From NCBI GenBank assembly GCA_016210495.1, contig JACQUC010000161.1, positions 1 through 24,921 on the forward strand: a stretch of DNA of 24,921 nt, given 5' to 3'. The notes beneath the pieces were generated by a model that was not told where the DNA came from, did no database searches, and was given only the letters and a program-made list of their open reading frames with translations. This document shows positions 16,724 through 24,921 of this stretch, one piece after another. The first letter of the stretch is position 1. Every line of letters begins with the position of its first letter. The DNA comes from Chloroflexota bacterium. Its GTDB lineage: Bacteria > Chloroflexota > FW602-bin22 > JACPRP01. Position numbers and translations under genes: made by a program.

Positions 16724-16977
16724 GGGGATAGAACGTGGTAGTGTACTAGCCCTGTGAAAATGGCCTCCGAAGTGCTTGACGACTTTCTCCACTCGGCAGC
16801 AGAGGACATTGAGGCCTGTCTGCCATTTGCCGCAGAGCGAGAGCGGAGCATGATTGACAAGCCGGTATTTGGTCGCGTTACCGCTGGCAATGTGCGCCGT
16901 GGCTCCCCTTCCAGATAGGCGAGAATAGCCCAGCTATCCAGAACGTAACGCACAGGATCAGGATCCGGTTTCTTCAC
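16696..16977 (-). pseudogene. VapC-like PIN toxin, broken after about 18 codons
   Basis: From GTG 16953 the minus strand reads (M)RYVLDSWAILAYLEGEP, a clear PIN-domain start with the first acidic residue (D in LDSW). An in-frame GTG at 16977 overlaps the antitoxin stop and could be the original start. After about 16900 all similarity stops; the frame stays open by chance to 16696 but has none of the later PIN acidic residues. Neither of the other two frames restores the domain. The toxin is therefore truncated, probably by insertion or rearrangement of the stretch at 16741-16900. Confidence 0.75.
16741..16900. other. Foreign stretch inside the broken PIN gene
   Basis: This segment replaces the body of the PIN toxin. 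On the plus strand it stays open as a protein-like frame (MASEVLDDFLHSAAEDIEAC..., from about 16759 to a stop at 16916). It begins with TGTACTAGCCCTGTGAAAA, which looks like an insertion-sequence end, but no inverted partner or transposase is visible. Identity unknown. Confidence 0.35.
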
Positions 16978-17203
16978 GAGCCGCGTCCTCTCGCCGTGAT
17001 TCAAGTAGCGCCTTGACCAGAGGCTTCCCACCCTTGAGCATTCCGTGCGCCGTGCGGACGGGATCGCCCACCGCCGGCACGATTGCCAGCATTCCTCCGT
17101 AGTCGACAACCTGGACGCGATCTCCATTCTTCAGGCCATATCGTTGGCGCAGTTCCTTGGGGATTACGATGCCCCCTTTGCCAGAGACCTTGGTTGTAGC
17201 CAA
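16958..17203 (-). CDS. AbrB/SpoVT-type (VapB-like) antitoxin
   Basis: From TTG 17203 the product has 81 residues with the swapped-hairpin AbrB motif TKVSGKGGIVIPKELRQRYG (4-23), then LKNGDRVQVV. The TTG start is chosen because GGGAGG lies seven bases upstream and the longer TTG start at 17236 falls at the expected transcription start. The C-terminal half (about 45-81) is charged and would bind the PIN toxin, whose gene follows directly but is broken, so this antitoxin is now an orphan. It may still autoregulate or neutralise a related VapC elsewhere. Confidence 0.87.
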   Translation of the reverse strand: MATTKVSGKGGIVIPKELRQRYGLKNGDRVQVVDYGGMLAIVPAVGDPVRTAHGMLKGGKPLVKALLESRREDAAREETGS

Positions 17204-17345
17204 AGACACCCCTCCCGGCCCGTACGATCTACCCAATACTATACACCAAATAGAGCGACGTAGCAGATGCTACCTGGCGTGGCAGGACCCATGCACTCCC
17301 TCTTGCGTGGCAAGCGGGCGTACCAAGCGCGGGGCGCGTCCACTT

Positions 17346-17371
17346 GTAGCCGTCCGCCTGAGGCGGACGCG
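17346..17371. repeat. Extragenic hairpin, copy A
   Basis: CGTCCGCC (17351-17358) and GGCGGACG (17362-17369) pair around a TGA loop. The outer frame is GTAGCCGTCC at the left and GGACGCG at the right. Confidence 0.8.
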
Positions 17372-17460
17372 TGCCTGTTCGTGTGGCGAGATATCGAAGC
17401 AATGGGTGCCGCGTGCTGTGGCGAGGCCATCTTCGCACGTGCCTGGTACAGCAAGGGCGC

Positions 17461-17485
17461 GCGTCCTGCGGAGCAGGACGGCTAC
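17461..17485. repeat. Extragenic hairpin, copy B (inverted)
   Basis: CGTCCTGC and GCAGGACG pair around a GGA loop. Read on the minus strand, the outer frame is GTAGCCGTCC then GGACGC, identical to copy A, while the inner nine bases differ but keep pairing. That is compensatory change in a conserved hairpin. Confidence 0.8.
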
Positions 17486-17534
17486 GGGGCCGGGGCTACG
17501 GGGTCGGGACGCGTCCTTCACTCGTTCTCTAGTA

Positions 17535-18734
17535 CTAGGCGGCTTCCCATCGTCTACTGCTCTGGCGCGGATTGTCCAATATGCCGCGATACAGCGCTTC
17601 GTATTTCACGATGGAGCGCTCCAGGTCGTGGCGCTGGGCAATGGCCCTGCTTTCGCGCCCCATGCGGTGCGCGCGACCCGGCTCGCTCAAGATGGCGAGA
17701 ATCCTGTTCGCCATCGCGGCGCTTTCGCCCTCCGGGAAGAGAAACCCGTTGCTGCCCTCCTGCACCAACTCGGGTAGCGCGCCCGCGTTGGCGGCTACGA
17801 TGGCGACGCCGGAGGCCGCCGCTTCCAGCGTGACGATGCTCTGCAGCTCGGCGGGCGATGAAATGGCGAAGATGTCTGCCAGCGAGTAGACGTGGCAATA
17901 GTCCGCGGCTTTCAAGAACCCCACGAAGGTGACGTGGCGTTCCAGTCCCATCTTGCCCACCATGGTCACGAGTCGTTCTTTCTCGGAGCCGTCGCCCACG
18001 ACGACGAAGTGGGCATCGAGCTCCTTCAGAACGTCCGGGATGGCGCGGATCCAAACGTCCATACACTTCTCGGAGTCCAAACGTCCGGCATACAAGACCG
18101 TGGGCTTTCGAGGGATGCCCATGGCCCGTGCCAGCTTCTCGTCGCGGGGCCGTGGCTTGAACTGCCGCAAGTCGACGCCGTTAGAGATGACATGCACCGG
18201 TCGCTCCAGGCCGTGCTCCCGCAACAGGCTCATTGCCGTCGGCGTGACGGCTACGACGGCATCACACTTATTGTAGAAGGCGACGATGAGTCGCCAGAGG
18301 CGCGAGTTCAGGGCCCTGGCAAAAGGTCGCAGGAAGGGTAGATTGTAGATCAACCATTCGGGCATGGTCCCCGTGATTCCTACCGTGGGGATGCCACGGT
18401 TGCGGCTCGCGGTAAGCGCCGCCCGATTGAGGGGAAAAGGCAGGCTTAGCACCACCACGTCGGGGCAAACCTCGTCGACGAAGCTCTCCGTGGGCCTGGC
18501 GGGCAGCGCCGCCAACCTCCAGCGGGCCAGAAGCACCCTGATGGACCTGACGCGACATACTCTGATATGAGGGTTCGACTCTTCGTAGTTGGCGAATCTC
18601 TGGCTGGGGGCCAGAATGGCGACCTCGTGCCCCTTGCGTGCCAGTCCCAGCGCCTGCCGCTCTATGGAAATGCCGACGCCGTCGATGTTCGGTCGGTACG
18701 AGTCGAGGGCGTAGAGTATTCGCATAGCCTGCAT
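17535..18734 (-). CDS. GT4-type glycosyltransferase (group 1)
   Basis: From ATG 18734 the product has 399 residues with a GT-B fold. The N-terminal acceptor domain has DGVGISIERQALGLARKGHE (18-37), with the glycine-rich loop. The C-terminal donor domain has VLYAGRLDSEK (213-223), VVVGDGSEKERL, and the E-x7-E motif AELQSIVTLEA with E296 and E304. It should transfer a sugar from a nucleotide-sugar to an acceptor with retention of configuration. The ELQSIVTLEAAASG segment resembles glycolipid-forming members (diacylglycerol glucosyltransferases), but the acceptor is not certain. ATG 18734 is chosen for AGGATGG nine bases upstream; ATG 18725 and GTG 18761 are alternatives. It follows the histidine kinase after 154 bases. 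Confidence 0.9.
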   Translation of the reverse strand: MQAMRILYALDSYRPNIDGVGISIERQALGLARKGHEVAILAPSQRFANYEESNPHIRVCRVRSIRVLLARWRLAALPARPTESFVDEVCPDVVVLSLPFPLNRAALTASRNRGIPTVGITGTMPEWLIYNLPFLRPFARALNSRLWRLIVAFYNKCDAVVAVTPTAMSLLREHGLERPVHVISNGVDLRQFKPRPRDEKLARAMGIPRKPTVLYAGRLDSEKCMDVWIRAIPDVLKELDAHFVVVGDGSEKERLVTMVGKMGLERHVTFVGFLKAADYCHVYSLADIFAISSPAELQSIVTLEAAASGVAIVAANAGALPELVQEGSNGFLFPEGESAAMANRILAILSEPGRAHRMGRESRAIAQRHDLERSIVKYEALYRGILDNPRQSSRRWEAA

Positions 18735-18783
18735 CTCGTGCCATCCTGCAAGGGCCGCCACGCAGGGTTGCCCCTACGACCTG

Positions 18784-18801
18784 GGCTGCCCAAGGGCAGC
18801 C
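18784..18801. repeat. Inverted repeat between kinase and glycosyltransferase genes
   Basis: GGCTGCCC and GGGCAGCC pair around AA. Close by, 18763-18778 carries a half copy of the GTAGGGGC repeat family. It could end kinase transcripts, but no T-run follows on either strand. Confidence 0.6.
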
Positions 18802-18888
18802 GCACCGGGCTAACCCGACGGACGGATAGAATGGTATTGCTGAAACCTGCCGGTGCAATAGTTATGCCAGTTGGGGAGGCAGGAGAGG

Positions 18889-20877
<1,989 letters not shown>

Positions 20878-20987
20878 AAGGCACCTCCTGTCCAATTCGA
20901 GGTTGTCCGACCCCGACCCCGATCCCGCGCCGTTCCAAACGAGAGAACTCGCCCGGAGGCACGGATTCAAGGCCAATTGCCTGCGCT

Positions 20988-21016
20988 ATTATAGCAGGCG
21001 ATTTGGTGGGATGCAA
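20988..21016 (-). promoter_or_regulatory. Promoter of the histidine kinase gene
   Basis: On the minus strand TTGCAT (21016-21011), 17 bases, then TATAAT (20993-20988) with a TGC extension. It is 111 bases before the GTG start. The rest of 20878-21073 shows no gene. Confidence 0.6.
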
Positions 21017-21073
21017 TTGGGTCGCGAATGGGAGTAAGAGCGATGGTGGACCCGGTGAGGAAAGCAGCCGGAC

Positions 21074-22600
21074 TCAGCCACTGGAGGGCATGCTGGTCTC
21101 TGCGGCGGCGTTCTGCCCGGCGATTCGGCCAGAGGTAAAGCACTCGCCCAGGTTGCTCTCCAACTCGTAAAGGTGGCCGAAAAACGAGCCCAGCTCGCCT
21201 ACTGAATATAGCCGAGGGATAACCTGGCCGAAAGAATCGACCACCTGCTGCTTGGCATTGTGAACGGGCCCACCCTGGGTGTTGGTGATAATGGGCCACA
21301 CCTCTGCCGCGTAAAAGGGAGCCGTCGCAATACGCATCATCGTCCCAGGCGGTCGGTGGAAAGGGTCTTTCCCACTCTTCACGTGGCCGTTCCATTCCTT
21401 CACCGTACCCTCGAGCCGCTCGGCGTCCATCCAACCCTCGTTCTCTGGGCACCGCTCTCTGATTGCCGCCGCTAGCTCCGTCAAGGTGTCCGCCCGAATG
21501 ATCCAGCCCTTCTCGACCTCGCGGCTGTTGTCCTTGCTCCACTCGTACTCGTAGCCGGGGAAGACCATTGGCCGGGCGATAGCCCCCATCTCACGGCCAT
21601 CCTCGTCGAAGACGATGTAGGAAGGGATGCGCGGATAGCCGGGGAGATCGGCGTCAAAGAGCTCCATAGCGCGGTGGGCGGTATCCTGGGGAGCCGGGGG
21701 ATACTCGTTCATGTATCGCGAACCGAACTTGTCCACGACGATCCAGGGCATCCTGCGCTTGGGGTTTCGCGGGCCACCGAAGGGATGCCTGTAGGCGACA
21801 GGCGATTCAGGCGTCTTGAAGCCATAGGACCCGTGGATGTGCCACATGTGCCACAGGGCCGCCCCTACCTTCTGAGCCATAGCGATGCCGTCTCCCGTGT
21901 GGGTGAGGGGAGCCATAGAGTAGAACGGCATACCCTGCAGAAACTGCTCCTGGTACCACTTGCTATGCTCGAAGCCTCCGGTGGCCAGAATCACCGCGCG
22001 CCGCGCCCGAATGGCGACCTCCCTCCCGTCGCTTTCCGCGACCACGCCGATCACGGCCCCTGATGCGTCGGTTATCAGGCGGCGTGCTGGCGCAGAGAAG
22101 ATGACTTCGATCCCCCGGGCCTCGACGTTGTCGATCGCCAGTTTCATAAGGAACACCCCGCTCGGGTACTCGAAGTGCTGGAGCCAAGGGAAACTGGTGA
22201 ACCCCGGAATCTTCGAAATCCGAATCGAGTACAGAGACTCCCGCCCTGGAAATGGGTACACCCCTGACCCAGTGGGTAGTCTTTTCATCTCCGCCCCGTC
22301 GACGGTGGCCAGCTTTTTGACGAAGGCCTCGTTCTCTACCAGGGCCTCGCCGAAAGTGCGGATTAGCTCCGCTTCCATCCGGCCGCCCGAGATGGCGGTG
22401 AGATACTGCAACGCCCCTTCCGCGTCGTGCGCGCATTTCACCTGGCCGCCAGACAGAATAGAGCACCCGCCGGGGTACTGGCCCTTTTCTACGATCAGCA
22501 CCTCGGCCCCGGCGTCGTGAGCGACCGAGGCCGCCACCGCACCAGACAGCCCGTAGCCCACGACGACCACGTCAGTATCCCTATCCCAGGTTATCGACAT
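21074..22600 (-). CDS. FAD-dependent dehydrogenase, fumarate reductase flavoprotein superfamily
   Basis: From ATG 22600, behind AGGAGGTCCTTT, the product has 508 residues. The Rossmann FAD motif is DVVVVGYGLSGAVAA with GYGLSG at 15-20 and the ribose-binding E38 in LIVEKG, followed by GGCSILSGGQ. ATGGFEHSKWY is the second FAD contact. The C-terminal block SVGELGSFFGHLYELESNLG matches the conserved end of fumarate reductase/succinate dehydrogenase and 3-ketosteroid dehydrogenase relatives. No covalent-flavin or heme domain is visible. The substrate is unknown: the superfamily covers fumarate, steroids, urocanate and others. It follows the methyltransferase gene by 126 bases on the same strand, so a link to one-carbon or aromatic methyl metabolism is possible. 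Confidence 0.87.
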   Translation of the reverse strand: MSITWDRDTDVVVVGYGLSGAVAASVAHDAGAEVLIVEKGQYPGGCSILSGGQVKCAHDAEGALQYLTAISGGRMEAELIRTFGEALVENEAFVKKLATVDGAEMKRLPTGSGVYPFPGRESLYSIRISKIPGFTSFPWLQHFEYPSGVFLMKLAIDNVEARGIEVIFSAPARRLITDASGAVIGVVAESDGREVAIRARRAVILATGGFEHSKWYQEQFLQGMPFYSMAPLTHTGDGIAMAQKVGAALWHMWHIHGSYGFKTPESPVAYRHPFGGPRNPKRRMPWIVVDKFGSRYMNEYPPAPQDTAHRAMELFDADLPGYPRIPSYIVFDEDGREMGAIARPMVFPGYEYEWSKDNSREVEKGWIIRADTLTELAAAIRERCPENEGWMDAERLEGTVKEWNGHVKSGKDPFHRPPGTMMRIATAPFYAAEVWPIITNTQGGPVHNAKQQVVDSFGQVIPRLYSVGELGSFFGHLYELESNLGECFTSGRIAGQNAAAETSMPSSG

Positions 22601-22726
22601 AAAGGACCTCCTGAGCAAGGCCAACGCGCTTCTCCAGGCGAATACTCCGCTCCTCCAGCAGTACCCGTAGCCGGAAGCGATCAAGTAAGCAGCGACAAGA
22701 CTAGCAGCCGCACCGACTACGCTGCC

Positions 22727-23611
22727 TCACATTTTCCGGCTGTTCACAGCGGCCCGTTGGCGCGACCATTGGCGGAAGAGGCCCAGGTACCCCCGGGCGT
22801 AGCCATCCCGTCCCAGGAGCAGATCGGCGGCGGCGATGCTGAAGCGCAGCGCGTCGTTCGTCGGATCGGTGATCGGGCAGTTCAGTCCGGCGAGGATCGC
22901 CAGCGGCAGGAAAGCGGCGCCGACGCGGTGCCGCTCGGGCAAGCCGAAGGAAACATTGCTCGCACCCCCGGTGACGTTCGTCCCCAGCTCGCCAACCACC
23001 AGGCGGATGGTCTCCAGCACTTGCAACCCGGCCATGTCGTCCGTCGCCACACTCATCACCAGCGGGTCGACGATGATGTCCTCGAGCGCGATTCCTCGTG
23101 CGGTCGCCGCATCGCAGATGCACCGTGCGATCGCCAGTCGGGCTTGCGGTTCGCCCGGAATGCCCGCGTCGTCCATGCACAGCGCGACCATCGCCGCGCC
23201 GCGCTCGGCGACTACCGCCAGCTTCTCCGAGAGGTCGGCGGCCTTGCCGGAGACGGAGTTCACGAGCGGCTTGCCCGGGCAGACGGCGAGTGCCGCGGCG
23301 AGGGCCTTGACCTTGTCCGTGTCCACGGCGATGGGCACGTCGACGGCGTCGGCGACGGCGCGCACCGCTTCCGGCAGCAGCGCCACCTCGTCGAGGCCGG
23401 GCGCGCCCACGTTGACGTCGATGAGGTCGGCGCCCGCGGCGACCTGGCGCCGGGCCTCGTCCTGAAGGTAGCCCCAGTCCTTCTCGGCGAGGGCGCGCGC
23501 CAGGCGCGGCTTGCCGGTCGGATTGATGCGCTCGCCGATGATGTAGCTGCGCTCGCAGCGGCAGATGCTCAGTGCCGCCCCTCTTCCCTGCACTATGGTC
23601 GTCAGACTCAT
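22727..23611 (-). CDS. Methyltetrahydrofolate:corrinoid methyltransferase
   Basis: The 294-residue protein is a pterin-binding TIM barrel. GERINPTG (26-33), DVNVGAPG (65-72), D97 in VDTDK, N118 in VNSVSG, D182 in VDPLV and N219 in GASNVSFGLPER match the conserved folate-binding and catalytic positions of AcsE/MtgA-type enzymes. A DHPS role is less likely because of the SNVSFGLP segment. It would move a methyl group between a corrinoid protein and tetrahydrofolate, feeding or drawing on the methyl branch of one-carbon metabolism. GGGAGGT precedes the ATG. The gene has its own promoter (23701-23673), 109 bases after the MtaA-like gene. Confidence 0.9.
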   Translation of the reverse strand: MSLTTIVQGRGAALSICRCERSYIIGERINPTGKPRLARALAEKDWGYLQDEARRQVAAGADLIDVNVGAPGLDEVALLPEAVRAVADAVDVPIAVDTDKVKALAAALAVCPGKPLVNSVSGKAADLSEKLAVVAERGAAMVALCMDDAGIPGEPQARLAIARCICDAATARGIALEDIIVDPLVMSVATDDMAGLQVLETIRLVVGELGTNVTGGASNVSFGLPERHRVGAAFLPLAILAGLNCPITDPTNDALRFSIAAADLLLGRDGYARGYLGLFRQWSRQRAAVNSRKM

Positions 23612-23640
23612 TCGCCGGTACCTCCCACCTTCGGGCCACC

Positions 23641-23667
23641 AAACCGCGCCTCTCGATCACGCGGTTT
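23641..23667. promoter_or_regulatory. Inverted repeat in the methyltransferase leader
   Basis: AAACCGCG (23641-23648) and CGCGGTTT (23660-23667) are exact inverted copies eleven bases apart, downstream of the promoter and before the ribosome site. It may be an operator or a leader hairpin. No cobalamin riboswitch is recognisable. Confidence 0.4.
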
Positions 23668-23672
23668 CCGCT

Positions 23673-23701
23673 ATTATCGTCGCCGGACGTCAGGATGGCA
23701 A
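23673..23701 (-). promoter_or_regulatory. Promoter of the methyltransferase gene
   Basis: On the minus strand TTGCCA (23701-23696), exactly 17 bases, then GATAAT (23678-23673). Confidence 0.55.
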
Positions 23702-23720
23702 GGCGTGCGAATCCTGTGCG

Positions 23721-24758
23721 CTATTGCGCGGACAGACCTGTCCGTATCGAAGCTCGAACCAGGGCTCGCATATTATCTGCCGCAGTTGCCGGCGGCACAG
23801 CGCAGTCCGGACTCAGTAGGAAGCCTCCCCCCTGCCCTGCCTGATGGAGGCAAGCCAGCGCAGCGTCCTCGCAGTCCCGCGGCGTGCCAAAAAGCATCGT
23901 GTCCGTCGACTTGACGTTGCCCATCAGGCTGGTGGTAGATCCAAGGTCACGCTTCAGTGTGCCAAGATCACATTCCGCCCCAACGTGCAACCCGTCCACG
24001 TGATCGACGAGCAGATCGAGTCGATCGTTCCACTTGCCGCACGCGTGGAAGACTATCTTGCCGCCCCGCCCTTTGATCGCAGCGCATACCTGTTTCAAGT
24101 ATGGAAGATTGAACTTCTCGTAGAACCTCTTGGATAATACCGTGGCACCGCCCATCGGGTCGGGAATCCAGACGACATCCGCCCCGGCGTCGATCACCGC
24201 CAGGGCGTACTCGATGGCCGGCGGCGTGCACTTCTGCACTAACCTGCACACTTCCTCAGGCCTCCGAATCAGGTCCATATAGAGATTCTCTGCGCCCAGG
24301 AGTGTGGCAGCAAGCCGGAAGGGCGGTGCGGCCAGCGCAAAAACAGGTACGTCGGCACCACCTGCTTCCTTGAGCCTCGCAATGACCTCGAGAAGAAATG
24401 GGACCCGCGCTTTGCTCCCAATACTCGCGAACTCCAGAGCGAAGATCTCGTCGTAGCTCAGCGTCGAGGACTCATCGATGTCCGGAGGGCTGTCCTCGGA
24501 GATGCAGACGGTAGCGCCAAGCGCTTCGCCCACCATCGCCGAATTGCAGAGGTCAAATAGCGCGTCGACCCCCAGCGCGTTGCGCATCGTGACCTGCGCG
24601 TGCACGAACTTGCCAGGATCGCGCAGCACCTCCCCGAACTTGTACCCGGCCTGGCGGATGGCGAAAGCCGGCGCAGCAGGTACCACCGGGATGCGGTCGG
24701 GCACACCTAGTAACACAGCAGTCATAACCCTCTCGTAAGGGCTCATCTCAGCAACCAT
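23721..24758 (-). CDS. MtaA/UroD-family methyltransferase
   Basis: The 345-residue protein belongs to the uroporphyrinogen decarboxylase superfamily: SPYERVMTAVLLGVPDRIPV (6-25) is the typical start, and KIVFHACGKWND (234-245) with SPDCAVPP (317-323) places H238, C240 and C319 as the zinc site found in MtaA/MtbA/CmuA-type methyltransferases rather than in true heme decarboxylases. Such proteins move a methyl group from a corrinoid protein to a thiol, or from a donor to the corrinoid. It follows the corrinoid protein gene by 22 bases, which supports this role. AGGAGGAGAG lies upstream of the ATG. Confidence 0.9.
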   Translation of the reverse strand: MVAEMSPYERVMTAVLLGVPDRIPVVPAAPAFAIRQAGYKFGEVLRDPGKFVHAQVTMRNALGVDALFDLCNSAMVGEALGATVCISEDSPPDIDESSTLSYDEIFALEFASIGSKARVPFLLEVIARLKEAGGADVPVFALAAPPFRLAATLLGAENLYMDLIRRPEEVCRLVQKCTPPAIEYALAVIDAGADVVWIPDPMGGATVLSKRFYEKFNLPYLKQVCAAIKGRGGKIVFHACGKWNDRLDLLVDHVDGLHVGAECDLGTLKRDLGSTTSLMGNVKSTDTMLFGTPRDCEDAALACLHQAGQGGGFLLSPDCAVPPATAADNMRALVRASIRTGLSAQ

Positions 24759-24780
24759 GCCCCACTCTCCTCCTGTCCAT

Positions 24781-24921
24781 TCAGCCGGCTCGCGTCAACC
24801 GCTGGACGATGTCTACTGCTTCGACCGCGTTCCGCCCGACTGCGTCCGCCCCGACGTATGCCTTCACTGTCTCGTCGACCGGTGCGCCGCCGACGACGAT
24901 GTATCGTCCTGCGCGCAGCCC
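24781..24921 (-). CDS. Corrinoid (B12-binding) methyl-carrier protein, C-terminal end
   Basis: Only the last 46 residues are in the window; the start is beyond the right edge. YIVVGGAPVDETVKAYVGAD and the ensuing AVGRNAVEAVDIVQRL match the C-terminal end of MtaC/MtbC/MtvC-type corrinoid proteins, where VGGAPV and GAD..G..A..AV close the B12 domain. The upstream His ligand loop (DxHxxG) is not visible. It heads the run of methyltransferase genes and would carry the methyl group on cobalamin. Confidence 0.85.
   Translation of the reverse strand, partial: GLRAGRYIVVGGAPVDETVKAYVGADAVGRNAVEAVDIVQRLTRAG

Larger units (their letters stand above)
17204..17534. other. Intergenic stretch rich in palindromes
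   Basis: About 330 bases without a convincing gene. A weak promoter for the AbrB gene is possible on the minus strand (TATAGT, 17243-17238, no good -35). The rest consists of GC-rich repeats: hairpins at 17346-17371 and 17461-17485, a short GGACGCGTCC palindrome at 17507-17516, and a direct repeat of GGCTACGGGG. Frames open on both strands here follow from the lack of stops in GC-rich repeats. Confidence 0.6.

Noticed and set aside
17346..17485. CRISPR array
   Set aside because: Only two inverted hairpins with no regular direct repeats or spacers, and no cas genes.
17157..17833. Overlapping plus-strand frames across the palindromic region
   Set aside because: Stop-free GC-rich repeats and the antisense of the glycosyltransferase explain them.
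22601..22726. Cobalamin or folate riboswitch before the flavoprotein gene
   Set aside because: No recognisable B12 box or conserved stem set in this gap or at 23612-23720.

Overview
The window looks like a chromosomal segment of a Chloroflexota-type bacterium. This rests on gene content, not on a marker gene: an ECF sigma factor fused by stop/start overlap to a DUF5667-like membrane protein, a Thermus/Chloroflexota-style nar operon headed by a membrane-anchored cytochrome c, a GH5-CBM3 cellulase, frequent GTG/TTG starts behind strong AGGAGG Shine-Dalgarno sites, and GC-rich extragenic palindromes. No rRNA, tRNA or CRISPR array is visible.

Layout. Positions 1-1500 hold a pirin-family gene cut by the window edge, a TPR-like gene, a small unknown gene and a VanZ-like membrane protein. 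Positions 1493-10064 (minus strand) hold a compact respiratory operon in transcription order cytochrome c - narG - narH - narJ - narI - narK, mostly with overlapping stops and starts. All expected Fe-S, molybdenum and heme ligands are present. It encodes a cytoplasm-facing Nar-type enzyme; whether it reduces nitrate or oxidises nitrite cannot be settled from the window alone. Divergent from it (10336-12030) is a secreted or anchored GH5 cellulase with a C-terminal CBM3. An hpf operon with a small basic protein follows on the minus strand, then the ECF sigma/DUF5667 pair on the plus strand.

Positions 14.4-17.3 kb form a toxin-antitoxin patch in which several members are damaged: a Fic protein that appears to lack exactly the autoinhibitory segment, a BrnT-like N-terminus joined to an antitoxin-like protein, an intact Phd-ParE pair, and an AbrB antitoxin whose PIN toxin is broken after about 18 codons. 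Next come palindromic repeats, a GT4 glycosyltransferase and an orphan triple-PAS histidine kinase (17.5-20.9 kb).

Positions 21074-24921 (minus strand) carry a corrinoid one-carbon module: the C-terminus of a B12-binding protein (cut by the edge), a MtaA/UroD-like methyltransferase, a methyltetrahydrofolate:corrinoid methyltransferase and an FAD-dependent dehydrogenase of the fumarate-reductase flavoprotein superfamily. Together the first three would move a methyl group from an unknown donor to tetrahydrofolate; the flavoprotein has no assigned step.

The most unusual items are the deleted-inhibitor Fic protein, the truncation and fusion scars in the toxin-antitoxin patch, and the corrinoid module with its flavoprotein. 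Nothing was searched or computed; family calls are from sequence motifs read by eye.
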